Positions 1-11,558 of a stretch of 64,000 bases of DNA are shown here, piece after piece. The notes beneath the pieces are model-generated. The model was not told the origin of the DNA, made no database searches, and saw only the letters and a program-made list of their open reading frames with translations. Every line of letters starts with the position of its first letter. Positions within the stretch are counted from its first letter, which is position 1. The translations under genes were made by a program, and so were the position numbers. Source of the stretch: Amyloporia xantha (Eukaryota; Basidiomycota; Agaricomycetes; Polyporales; Adustoporiaceae); the NCBI GenBank assembly GCA_036971615.1, contig JAYKKR010000016.1, forward strand, positions 248,001-312,000, given 5' to 3'.

Positions 1-601
1 GGAGATACAGACATAAGAAGCTAGACGTCCATGCGTGAAAATATATCGACATCTCATTCTGCAGCAAGTTCTCGACAGGCATCCGCAGAACGTCACGTCG
101 GTGAACGGCCTTTGAACGGCCTTGCCGCATGCACGCTTTCCCTTAAGCTTCGGTGACAGAGCACCTTACATATATCGCATATCTCTCGCTTAGGGCTCTC
201 TGATTCGGGAAAAAGATTGAGGGCAGCAAACAAAGGCTGCGACCTCGCAAAGTTCTTGTGGTTCTTTCGAAACTGCAGGTTTGATATCTCGCTAACACGA
301 GCGCCCTCACAAAATAAAGGATGCGACGTCCACCCCTGGTCAGAACCCATTAATGAAGGTCAGACCTGGGAAAGTCAGTGATGTACCGTAGTGCAATACC
401 GAAAATGAAAGCGGCAGAGATAAGTCTCCGAGACGATCATTGCAGGACTCATGGCCAGAAGGATATCAAGTCCATGCGTTTTGAAGGCCTTTCGCGTACC
501 TACTGTACATGTTCGGCCAAACATAAATAGTACGGCTCAAATAATCACTCTCCTTCACCTACCATGACTGCATACATGCAGCGAAGGCTCTCGTCTCATG
601 C
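1..601. other. 3' flank of HSE1, no gene seen
   Basis: Only short, unrelated open frames are present here, none with a recognisable domain or splice-linked continuation. The stretch lies downstream of the HSE1 stop codon and probably holds its 3' untranslated region plus the start of the next intergenic space. Confidence 0.6.
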
Positions 602-3600
602 TCACGCAGGAGCCCCCACGCCCTGTGGTCCAGGATGCGCACCCTGCGCACCCTCGCCCGACACATCCATACTCGCCAGCTGACCAGGCAGCCCATAGTA
701 TTGCGTCTGCCACCCAGGCTGTTGCGCACCAGCCACATGTTCTGCACCAACAGGGGGAGGCGACGACTCTTGAGGAGCTGGCGAAGTATACCCAGTAGCA
801 CCGTACGCTGGTTGTTGGGGCTGGACACTTGCAGTGGGGTTAGTTGGTGCTGGGGCACCGTGTTGTTGTACAGCGGGAAGCTCAGCGCTATAATAATGAT
901 TTGGCTGAGAAGTAGGCCCAGATGCTGGCAGCGCATCCTGGCCTGGCTGTCCGAGCGGAACAGCGTAGTCACCTTCTTCCGGTGACGACTGCTGTGGCGC
1001 AGGAGATTCATAGGTAGCGTGCTGGTAAGGCGAAGGAGTACCCTGTGATGACACAGCACCTTGCTGAGAATACTGCGCAGGTCCCGCCTGGCCATGCGCC
1101 TGTGCCTGTGACTGTTGCACAATGTCTTGTGACACAGTCGGAGCAACTTGCGGGGGAGGTCCTTCCTTGACACCCGGGACAGAAATGAAGTACACTGAGC
1201 CCGTGGGGTCGGTGCCGCCCTGAGCGTAGTACTGCGCCCACGCCTGCGCGTTGGGATCCGGGTAGGTCATGTTCGGGTCGAAAACGTATGGCGGGCCGCT
1301 CTGCTCGTTAGGTTCTTGCGCCTGGGGTTGAGGTTGAGCCTGAGCCTGAGACTGCGCCTGAACGTGTGCCTGTGATTGAGGTTGAGCCTGAAGCTGCGCC
1401 TGAGCTTGCGGCTGCTGCTGCTGAGGTTGAGGCTGAGGTTGAGGCTGAGGCTGTGGTTGTGGTTGTGGTTGTTGCTGAGGCTGCAATTGCTGTTGCTGTT
1501 GAGGCTGCGGCTGCTGATAGTGCGTCTGAGCAGTCTGTAGCGTAGCCTGAGATGGCGCTTGTGGTTGCAAAGGCTTGCGGTGCATACGCTTGCGGCTCAG
1601 GTTGTCCACTGTAAGGAGCAGGAGCACCGTAAGCCTGGGGCTGGGCGTACATTCTCTGAGGCTTGTGAGTGTACACGGTAGACTGAGGTCGGGCAGTGCC
1701 AGGATAACTGCCCTCAGGACTCTGAGAATAGGCCGCTGCAGCGGCGGGATAGGCATTGTAGCCTGGCTGTTCGTATACAGCCGGATTCCAGCCATATTGC
1801 TGAGGTCCACTGGCCATGCCATAGCCTTGTCGGCCTCGTGAATCGGGACGGCCGATGTATGACAAGGACTGGGCTTGAGGATAAGCCGGGCGCCCATCGT
1901 ACACTGCAGATACTTATGAGAAGGGCGATCAGCAGTAGGTCTAACAACGACTTACTTGCGGTGTGCCGCGCCAGGCTTTCCTCCATCATGCGGTCGAAGA
2001 TCGTCCTAGCCTTCACGAATGTCTCATTCATTGATACGAGGTCAGCTGGGAGGAGCGCATCAGTATATACTTAGTTGTAGACTGGAAGAAGTCAGCAGAC
2101 CTCGCTTCTGACTATACTTGTCGATCAACTTTACAATCTTGGGACGAAGACTCATGCAGTTTCGGTATAGCTCCTGCACACGAGAATGAGCATGTCACGG
2201 TCAAATTTGGCCACAGGTAACTGTGAATGTATACCTGAATCTCCTCGTTGTCGGCCAGATTGTCTTTCGCTGGATCCATCCCACGAAGCAACGTCAGAAG
2301 ACGATCAACATTCGCCGCCTGGCTGAAGACGGCTGCTTCCTGCTCTGCCTCCTTCGCCAGTTCAGCTGCAGTGGGTTCTGGCAATGGTTCCTGTGGATGG
2401 CCGTAAGTCACAAGGCATAGATGGAGATAGAACATGTATTTACAACATAGTTAACCGGAAAGATACCTGTCCTGCCTTTGAGCTGGCCGCGCCACCAATC
2501 CTTATAGCCGCGGTCGACAACCTTGATTATATCTCCCTTCTCGAATGCCAACTCTCCTGCTTCAGTGGGCTCAAATGTGTGGAGAGCGCGTACGCGTGTC
2601 ACAATAGGTATGCTCTCTTGAGCGGATACGCTGGGTGCTGGCGAGCTCGTGGTCACGACTGGAGCTACCGTCGCCGATGGCGATGTTAATGATTCAGTGG
2701 ATACTGCGGGGTTAGCGGAAGGCACATAGCCGCCATAGCTACGCTGGGTGTAGCTCTGCTGCTTTTGCGGGGCAGAAGTTGTCGTGACTGGAGCTGCTTG
2801 GCTGGAACTGGCTCCTGAACTACCCGCGCCACTCGACGATGCCAATGAATATGCGTTCCACTGTCCCCTTCCGCCCTTGTCTTGCACGGACATCTCCAAA
2901 GGCGCGCTGAAGTTCCTCCTCCTCGCGCCGACGTACTTCATCGTCAACGTCTGGCGGAGGCGGCTCATCGGGTGCTTCGAACTTATATCCTGATGGGCAC
3001 AGTAAGTTATCAACGGTGATTCAGGAAGAACAGCGCAACGCACCTTTGCTCTTCAACGACTCACAGCACTCCTCCATGATGCCCAACGTCGAGTCTTTCT
3101 CGAACTCTGCACTCCACCAAGCCATCAAAGACAGTGCCCTGCGTTTCACTTTCTCGTGTGTGGTCTAATGTGACAGATGAATGTTAGACTGACAATTGAG
3201 ATGTACAATCGGTGACGTACGCGATCTGTGATGAGCCTTTCCAAGCCCTGCGTGAATGCGCGAGATGAGATCTCCCTATGGACCTCGATCCCACAGTTCT
3301 TCGTCAACGACTCAGCAAGTGTAAGGGTGTAGAGCTGCACATTCGGATTGCGATGTGTGAGTCGCTTCAGAACGGCTGCAATGACGTTTCGAGCACTGTT
3401 CCCCGAGTCCGGGATATATCAACCCATTGCGCACCGTTAGAGAAATCTGACTTACCCTGGCTCTCCCTCATCCTGGACCTTGTCACATAGATTCAAAATC
3501 AGCTCCCAGTTCTCACCCGTCAAGTTCTCGTCGGTCGTTTTGGCTAGCAAACGCGTCAATAATGCTTCTTGGTCGCTAATGGGTGCACTTACCGACGATT

Positions 3601-3635
3601 TCATCGTAAGAGTTTGGCTGGCCTCCTCGAAACAT
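602..3635 (-). CDS. HSE1: ESCRT-0 subunit HSE1/STAM (VHS-UIM-SH3-GAT)
   Basis: Endosomal sorting subunit that binds ubiquitinated cargo with Vps27 and passes it to ESCRT-I. The start at 3635 gives MFRGGQPNSYDEIV, then spliced exons (3593-3635, 3456-3543, 3221-3395, from 3164 downward) build a VHS domain containing TDENLTGENWELI and NVQLYTLTLAESLTKNCG. A ubiquitin-interacting motif around EEEELQRA, an SH3 domain (ALHTFEPTEAGELAFEKGD, DWWRGQLKGRTGIFPVNYV) and a GAT-like helical region (NVDRLLTLLRGMDP) follow. The tail is long and Q/P-rich and contains PYVFDPNMTYPDPNAQAW, which I recognise from fungal HSE1. The frame breaks twice by one surplus base: in the UIM (T run 2898-2900 on + as AAA) and before the poly-Q tract (run 1569-1571). 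Removing one base at each restores LQRALEMS and APQALQPQAPSQ. Family assignment is secure; whether the gene is intact is not. Confidence 0.93.
1330..1530 (-). repeat. Q/P-rich CAG/CAA-type low-complexity tract in HSE1
   Basis: Irregular tandem CAG, CAA, CCT and GCT codons encode long runs of Q, QP and QA in the HSE1 reading frame. Because the unit is stop-free in other phases, an overlapping frame reading A/S/T stays open to 1308. This is the kind of tract where slippage and frame errors are hard to see from ORFs alone. Confidence 0.85.
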
Positions 3636-3927
3636 AATAGGCGGTAAATGGATGAGTATGAGATGCAAATCTGCAAGTCGTACACTGAAATAAATAGCAG
3701 CGACTGCGGCTACGAATGCGAAGCAGTGCTCTGCTGCGAGTCTCCTGGAGCACCAGTATCCGGACCTTGATCTCCGGCCAATGTATCCGGTTCGGTCCCT
3801 TATTTGGATTTACCTATAAGTGGTGAGTCTCCCAGGACTCAAAGATACCAAATCAAGAGCGCCACTCCTTACCCTCAGCCTTGAGCTCATCCATTTCATT
3901 GTTTACGGTTTCACTTTCATTAACCCA
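3636..3927. promoter_or_regulatory. Shared bidirectional promoter HSE1/MMS2
   Basis: The 292 bp between the divergent start codons of HSE1 (minus) and MMS2 (plus) must hold both promoters and 5' untranslated regions. No TATA-like element or operator could be assigned with confidence. The role is inferred from gene orientation only. Confidence 0.6.
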
Positions 3928-4532
3928 ATGGCCAAGAGTAATTATTCAAGGGCTTGTGGCTCACACCGAATGCTTACTTAACTGGCAGTCCCGCGGAATT
4001 TTCGTCTCTTGGAGGAACTCGAGAAGGGCGAGAAGGGCATCGGCGATGGTTCATGCTCTTACGGTCTCGAGGATGGAGACGACATCATGATGACCCACTG
4101 GAATGGCACCATTATTGGTCCTGGGCATGTGAGTATACCGCTTACTGCATTCGATACGAGATCCATGATATCGTCGCGGATGGTATGGCTGAAGCTATCC
4201 ATAGACCGTGCACGAGAATCGAATCTATAGTCTCAAGATCACCTGTGGCGAGAGCTACCCAGAACAACCACCCCTTGTTCAGTTTGTCTCTCGAGTCAAT
4301 CTTCCCTTTGTGAATCAAGTGGATGGGAAAGTCGATCCTTCGAAGTTGCCCGTCCTCGCCCATTGGAATAGGAACAGCAGTATTGAGACGGTCCTTGTGG
4401 AGATACGCAGGTGCGTTCATACTGGTTCTTTGACCGTGCACTCGCCTTGATATTTCCCTGTAATGTTTTAGGGAGATGGCTTCGTTCAATAACCGGAAGC
4501 TACCTCAGCCGCCGGAGGGGACTACATTCTAG
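3928..4532 (+). CDS. MMS2: Ubiquitin-conjugating enzyme E2 variant MMS2/UEV1
   Basis: Catalytically inactive E2 variant that pairs with Ubc13 to build Lys63-linked ubiquitin chains for DNA damage tolerance and endocytic sorting. Four exons (3928-3937, 3989-4128, 4205-4410, 4472-4532) splice to [20 protein letters not shown], then [60 protein letters not shown] and the tail [19 protein letters not shown]. Length is close to the family's 138 residues. The position of the E2 active-site cysteine carries no Cys, as expected for a UEV. The tiny 10-nt first coding exon (ATG GCC AAG A) is confirmed because it completes the conserved [12 protein letters not shown] start. Confidence 0.95.
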
Positions 4533-6220
4533 GAGAATCGAATACATTGAACATCTAATTTGCGCGACTGGGTGGTACGAATATCGGTGATACTTGTGTT
4601 TCTAGCATTGATCAGTCCTGTTATGTTGTTACATCTCAATACGAGACGACTTACATCATGAGAGCAGAATACATCTTACGTCTCCATTTGATACGGCAGG
4701 CAAGAGTTCAGAAAGTCAAGGTTTCCGCTCGCTCTGCATCAAGTCGGTGACACTCGCACTCACTTCCGGATGTCTACGGTTTACCAATGACCCCTTCGAT
4801 AATCATCGTGCCGTAACTTGGTTTTTCGTTCGCGGTGGTGTACTTATATGGCGCCGGCGCTGGCCTCGGCGTTTGCAGGCTTTCCAACAAGATCTGCCGA
4901 ACATCATGAGTGGATTACAGTACTTACTGCTTCTCAGCCAATGGTATTATCCGATGGTTCTCATTAATCTCTGTGAGTAATCTTCTTGAATGTCACGTTC
5001 TGTCCACATTTGCGGCAGATCACCAATAAGCCAATGGTGCGAGACAATGCACGCCGCGGTGCTTAGTGTATCTGCAATGATCAGCACATTATTGCGTTCT
5101 GGTGCTTACGGTATGTGCGAATCCTCACAGTACGTGCAGTGTCATGGGTGAAACCCGTAATGCAGGGAACGACATAATGGGAGCTTTTGTGATTTAGCTC
5201 AAGCAGTTACCCTCTGCTGGTGAATTGCTTTCATGCGCCAGGTCAACATGTTCAAGTATGTAACAATCGCCGATTTATGGAATGACTCCCATATTAACAT
5301 ATTTTTCCACTAAGTGTATTGAATGTGTCGCTGTTCCGTGGGCTCTGTTGGAAGACATATTACTGGTGTCCTTCAAATTATGTTTCCAATTAATCGTAGC
5401 CGACTGTTTGGATCGCAGTATCTTGGCCGGACGAGCTACTCTTCATCGAAAAACGTATCATTGAACAGATATCTTGTGCTTGCGCCATTCCTTTAATGCT
5501 ACAGATACAGTCAATCTGTACTGCAGAGCCGTGGATTTTTCGACAAAGACGGCATCTCAGACATGAGACCAAGATGAGACATTGTTCGACGCGAGTCACG
5601 CCTGTCGTGTCATCAGCGAAGATCCCTCTTCCGTTTCTCCTGTGGTATGCAAAAATCAACTCGTCGTTCCCGCTCAGTACATGTCTATGTGGTTTTATAG
5701 CCGGGAGATGATGCTCTGGGGCATCACATCTTATATAAACCCGGGTATTTACGAGACTCGTACTCTACCTACTCTGACTGATCAAGAAGTATCACTAGAC
5801 TGTAATGCAAAGATATTGGTCGAAGAAGCCCATACTGGTGAATATACAATATCATCAGACACGGCTTCACCTTCAGAGCGTGCGTTGTGCGCTTGGTATT
5901 GTTACGATGCCAGCCCTACATCTAGTCCTTGTGTAGTTTCACTCAAGGAAACTCTTCCTATATTCACGTCGACCGAGCGGCTGTACTAATTGACTTCTTC
6001 GAGCAAGCTTAAGAGTGATGCATACAAATTAAATAAAGTACACTGATCAACTCCATCAGATAATTAGGGTATATGAAGTACTCCCTACAGGCAAGTATAG
6101 ACTGTGACGAACATCCTTATAATGTCGTCAAAAAAGATTAGACCTGACAAAGCATAACAAGTCATGAGCAGTCGTCGAGCTCGAGATAGTTCTCGAGTGA
6201 AAGACGCAACGCATAGCGTA
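4533..6220. other. Gene-poor spacer between convergent genes
   Basis: About 1.7 kb between the 3' ends of MMS2 and the AIF-like gene. Several short open frames occur on + (for example 4747-4980 and 5582-5989) with splice-like GT/AG signals, but their translations do not join into any family I recognise and each is interrupted by stops. A decayed gene is possible; nothing can be named. Confidence 0.5.
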
Positions 6221-7532
6221 TCACAATCCTCTTTCTCGTCTCGTCTGATGTATTACCAAATCCTTGCCCTTTAAGAACCGGACAAACCAATCCCCCATAA
6301 CTATTCCCCAGAGATAATCCAAATAGGCTGATCCACGATTCTGCAAGCGTGACGATAGCACACCGAATTAAACTGCGAAGCTCATCATATGACCACGGAT
6401 TTCACGCACCTTTCCCAGAGGTATCAGGATAATTTCCGTGCTCCCCTTGTAAGTCCTAGTCTGTGGTCGCCCTTCGAGGAAGCTGACGATGTTGGGCGCA
6501 GCGATCTCGACATGATTAGGATACTTCTGCGCCTGTTTCTGCTCGTTGAAGTCCGTGATGTCACCTATCGCGAAGACACCGGGGTGCCCTACCACCTCAA
6601 ACGTAGGATTCACCCTGACGAGGCGTCGCTCGTCGAGCACATCTGCACCAAGGGAGGCGATCCAAGCCGTATTAGGGCGCGGTCCGAAAGTTGGTACGAT
6701 CAAGTCCGCTGTGGGGAAGGACATGCCGCTGCGTGTGGTAAGCCCGATGGTGCCATACTCCGGTATGTAGTCTGTGAGCTCTGAAAACACCATGTCGATC
6801 TTGCGTGCACGGGCGCGGCGTTCGATGTCCCTCCGGAATTTCTCGGGATAGGTAGCGTTGAGCAGCATGTTGTCTGCTTGGACGATTGTGATTTTCTTAT
6901 CCTGAACAATAAAGTAAGGCCCAAGTAATAAACCGGATATTGAACTGCGTCACTCACGGGATACATATCTCTGATCTCTCCGGCAGTCTCTGTAGGCGGA
7001 GGTTAAGCTGATACTCTCGCGTACGGTATGGAATTTCTGACCGATGCCAACGGCTCCCCCTCCAATCAGAACTATGTGATTCGCTTGCTCGTACATCTTC
7101 CGCCAGTACGTGATATGGGAATGCATGTCCTCGCGAGTGAATGGGAAATCCAATGGGCCCGACCATAAGAATCCACATGCTAATGTGAGCGCGGCGTATT
7201 CCACTCTTTCGCCGCTCTGCAAGCACCACCCAACCTCCTTGACCTTTCTCTTTCTCCTCGATCGCTGTAACCCTTCCCACAACAAGCGTTCCGTTCCCGT
7301 TGTGAAACAACTTGTCGTACGGAATGAGAGCGAGAGATTCCAATTCATGATCGTTCGTGACCGTCATGCGCGCCCCGGCCAGCAGATGGATCGCGAAAGG
7401 ACGTTCATTGATGAGGATGAGGTTGTACTTGTTCGGATCAAGACTGCCCGACAACGACCGCGCAAGAAGTGCCCCCGCATGCCCACCGCCTACGACGACA
7501 ACATTCCTCTTCTGACCATTCTCTTTCGGCAT
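6221..7532 (-). CDS. AIF/FSP1-like FAD-dependent NAD(P)H oxidoreductase
   Basis: Pyridine nucleotide-disulphide oxidoreductase of the AIF/AMID (AIFM2, FSP1) type, predicted to pass electrons from NAD(P)H to a quinone or similar acceptor. The N-terminal FAD Rossmann motif is VVVVGGGHAGALLA (about residues 10-23). The NAD(P)H-binding motif is IVLIGGGAVGIETAGEI, formed across an intron. GVFAIGDITDFNEQK is the second FAD contact. After a final intron (donor at 6409, acceptor just before 6340) the C-terminus reads YLDYLWGIVMGDWFVRFLKG, characteristic of fungal members. No mitochondrial presequence or myristoylation glycine is visible. One surplus base near 7221-7222 (AA on +) breaks the frame between GGWVVL and SGERVEYAALTLACG; dropping one T of the coding strand gives WVVLQSGERVEY. 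Confidence 0.88.
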
Positions 7533-10500
7533 GGTGAATCAGAATCGCCCGTGTACGCAAGAAAAGACAAAGAAGGAATGATGGAAGAGTAAAACAAACA
7601 GCGCCGAGGTAGGGGAGGGTAGGGGGCGATATAAGAGCCGAGTTGGCACTGTCGGATTGTCGCGACGGGAATGATGGCGCATTCTTGTATCATATATAGG
7701 CGTCTAAAGTATGCATTTCAATCATGAACGATTGCATGAGAGCTAAATTGATCGACCTGAAAAACTACACATGGCACCTGTGCTTCCCCCGAGCACCGGT
7801 CCGCGGAGGAAGCCATGGAGTGGGAGAACACCCAGGAGGATGTGATACAATGCATCCACGGTTCACATATAGTCGTAGAGAGCACTTACCTTGGCCGTCC
7901 TTGAAACAATGAAAGGCCGACGCTGCCAGCGGCAGGATGACAAGGTGCTGAAACACAGCTGCCAGGTGGCTTATCACCACCCCGGTGCTAACCCGATCAG
8001 TCGGGCATCTTTTCACTGGATGTCGTCCTTTCATTTGTCGCCGCCCATTGCCAGATGAGGAGTGTGAGGTAAAGTCAGGCTGACAGCTACCATATTCCTA
8101 TTGCCAATCCCACGTTCTATTTTTTCATGGCGGTTGCCATGCACCATCACTGAGACACCTGACGGTTTTGAGAATCAGACTGCCGTGGAAGGGCTTTCGA
8201 ACCACTGATAGGTGTACAATGTCCCATGCCTCGAAGACACCGTCGACAGTCGCGACCGCATATCAATAATGAGGCTGGTTATACATAGGCCGAGTGGCTG
8301 CAGCGGACGATGAAACGGTCACACAGAGCTTTGGTCCGTAGAATCTTGATGGTCTCAGGTACCGAGATCGTCTATAGCGCGCGCTCCGGACGCAAGCTCA
8401 GCCCAAGCGGTGTCTGCCTCGGGACCGGACTTGAGTGCTTCAGTTTGTCGCCGGCTTGTGATGGAAACAGCTGTACATGTCGACATATCATCCCTCAGAC
8501 AGGCGAGATCACCAGAAGGTATGTACATCGCAATCACATGTACAGCCATACTAGACATGTTGTCTTTTCGACATATCTGCTCTGGCAGGAAGTCGTTTGA
8601 CGAACTCGACGGTCTACTTGATATCCAGACCTCTAGAAGTTTCACAGTCAGGGAGCTTGTGAGATGGTCCTATGATAACAAGGTAAGTACTGGGTATCAT
8701 TTAACTCACATTTGAAAACGAATGGATTGATGTCCCAGATATCGGCCCTTGTTCAGCCGACTGCCTGTAAGTATTGACCTTCGTGGCGTGGATTGTATTG
8801 GTCACGTTAGACAATGCAGATACAGTGATAGTGGGTGTCATCAGATCTTGGACATGCGAAGTTCGAATTTGAGCACTTGAGTCCTCGACATCATAGCATT
8901 AATCTTCTTCGCAATCCAAAGATTTCCGGCTTCTGACGATCCTCGACGCCCACAGTTGCATTCATGTATAAATATCGATCATTGCGGCAATTCTCGCCCG
9001 CCAATTTGCGCACCATGGTGCATCACACGGAGGGCGTATACAGACTGTTAACAGTGATGTGTACAGAGGTTTATGTTATATGATTCTGAAATCTCCCGCT
9101 CAAAACCGACTATGAATCGGAACTGGCGAGTGCTACTGTTCATCATCTTCCGTCGGTAATATTCCCGTCGCTCAGGCTCTCATTCACCCCATAGATAATT
9201 ACAGGAAACCGAAGCCGCTATCGAGGCCTATCAGATCACCACACATAACGAGCGGCTATCATGCTAATCAGGAACGGTGCATTTCGCGCCAAGTAACGAC
9301 TTTGATTAATTTCCGTCGCAAGTCAGACCTGTCAGAGCTTTGTGCTTTTAAGCTGTGCCTGCCAATCTAATTCGTCACCACAGGCACAATCGAAACCGCA
9401 ATTCACATCTGTGGCTGACAATTCTGCCATCAAGGCATGCAGATGCCACAATAACTTGGCCGACTACTCCCACCCCTTCTCTCAGTCATATCTCGACCGA
9501 ACAGCGTCAAGACGACAGTGCGACAAATTACTGCACTGTGGATTATTTCCTCTCCTTTCGGACAGAGTCTCACAGATATCATTTTCGAAACATCGCTCTG
9601 GAACGAATTTACCGGTAGTGTTTGGACATTCAAGGTCGCCCTTTGCGTACGTATGCTTCCGACCCCATCACACTCATGCTTTCTGTGGCTGATGATGGGG
9701 GCGTATCGATGCGGAACTCATATGCTGCATAGGATCATGCGCCGAACAGCGACCCTCTTGCGAGACGCGCCCGGACGAAGGGACATTCACAGCTGCCAGG
9801 TTGCGACCGCGAGGTCTTCCTATTGACAGGAGTCTGTCACCACGGGATCACCACCCGAGTTCGCCTCAGGGAATCGAAGTGATAGCATTCTGACTCTAGA
9901 ACACTTTGAATGCTTCCGCTGCGGTTGCATTTCTCAGGCTACTCTTCCGAGCGTCGGACTAGTTTCACTGTTCGGAGGTTTCTGCTTCCATGCTCTTCCG
10001 AGGTCTCAAGCCAAGGGCTAATCCGAGAACAAGGTTTGCCCTTTTCTCCGTCAAATTGACTTCTCGTCCCGCGTGGTAGAGGCCTGACTCTTAACCAGTG
10101 CTGAACATTGCCCGCAAAAGCAACGGTGCCGCTACCCAAGGTATTTGGTTCCACTGATGCAAATAAGAATTTTGAAATAAATATCCTGCTGTTATTTGAT
10201 CAGGGCAGAGACTATTCTGGAGGGTTTGGAACACTTGCTTATTCGCTCGATCACAGACTTCTTGGCAATCTCAATCCGTACAACTCGGTATGATGAAGTC
10301 CGAAGCCAGGCCTTGCAGAGTAGGGACCGGCAATCACAATCTGAAGTCCTTCACTGTACACGAATTCGTACGATCACAAGTCAGACAACTGACGCGATAT
10401 AGCCTCAAAATATTGAATTGGGTGAAGTATTTGATAGTTAAGCTACCAGGGCGTTTGCTATGTAAGTATTGAATACTGGTTAGTCCCTTCTACCGAGACC

Positions 10501-11558
10501 CATCGTGCGCGAGATTGAGTCACGCACTACGGTGACACCAGGGAAAATATTGAAGGGATGGCAGCGGGTGCGCGGTAGTCGCAAGGACAAACTGTGGTTA
10601 AACATGCCGGTAACAGAGGATGAGGATACAACATTTGAGGAAGGCATATCCAGGGATGCATCAATTTTTCTCTGGCAATCCGCCTAATGAAGGCGACTCT
10701 CACTTCTCAAAATCCGCCGACATTTGGAACTACGAGAGTTTTCACGGCATTCAGGGCATTCCTGAAAGAGATATTAGTAGACGCAGCGTGCTATTGATTA
10801 CATTTGGAAGCTCATCGACAGACCTGATGAATCTCATCCGCAAAACGCCGTGCGGCGTGTCCCAGAGGGAATGTAGGATTCTGTTTCTAGGATGCCACAG
10901 GACGATGTTGTAGTGGCCGCGTGGGACTGTCGTGGACACTAGAACTAAGTAAGCCCTCAGATTTCAGCCTCAGCTAGTGGGAAACTCACATCTCAGTGGG
11001 GGCCACTCCTGACCTACCTCTTATCGCTATGTTCGGTCCTCTGGCGATCCACTGTCATGTAGTAGCAAATCTAGTTCAAAGGCATCATATACCGCGCCAA
11101 CTTTACGCGTCCCGACTTAACTCGCTCCCTTCATTCGAGTCGTTTGAGGGCTCTGAGAGGAAACGCGAGGAAAGAGATAAGCATAAGCAGGTAGAGTATG
11201 GCTGGAGCCTGTGCACCTCCAATTGAACGTTGTCGCTACAATCTCCTTCGAGTTTTGAGCGCGAGAGATAGCACATGCCCAAGTATGTTCCATACCTGTT
11301 TGTACAGCGTTCAGGGTGGTATGATAGAGGAACCGATCAAACAATTCAAGCCGTGTGTATCGGTAGGTGATAGCATGGAGGACTCGAAGCGTCAACTTAC
11401 AACTTATGTAAAGGATGTGCCATTCGCGACGCGACGCGATCCCCACGTGATCGCATTCAAAGCCTCAGGCGACGCCGCGAGTAGCAAGCGACTGGCCCGG
11501 GATCAAGCTCAGTGAGCTCACTGGCAAGCCACTCAAGTTCTCCAACTTGTTTCCTGCC
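7533..11558. other. Gene-poor 4-kb region
   Basis: No recognisable protein, RNA gene or intact mobile element. Short ORFs of up to about 160 codons occur on both strands without conserved motifs. The only part that looks gene-like is around 8283-8766 (separate entry). The rest is probably intergenic or decayed sequence. Confidence 0.5.
8283..8766 (+). other. Possible spliced gene fragment, unidentified
   Basis: Several splice-like signals (a GTATGT donor near 8520, a CTGGCAG acceptor near 8589, a GTAAGT donor near 8683, a CCCAG acceptor near 8740) flank stretches that read like coding sequence. An example is FDELDGLLDIQTSRSFTVRE followed by LVRWSYDNK|ISALVQPTAC. I do not recognise the family, and the upstream part is interrupted by stops, so it may be the remnant of a gene. 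Confidence is low. Confidence 0.2.

Noticed and set aside
4747..5989. A degraded membrane-protein gene between MMS2 and the AIF-like gene
   Set aside because: Short hydrophobic fragments exist but no family motif could be joined across frames, so no call is made.
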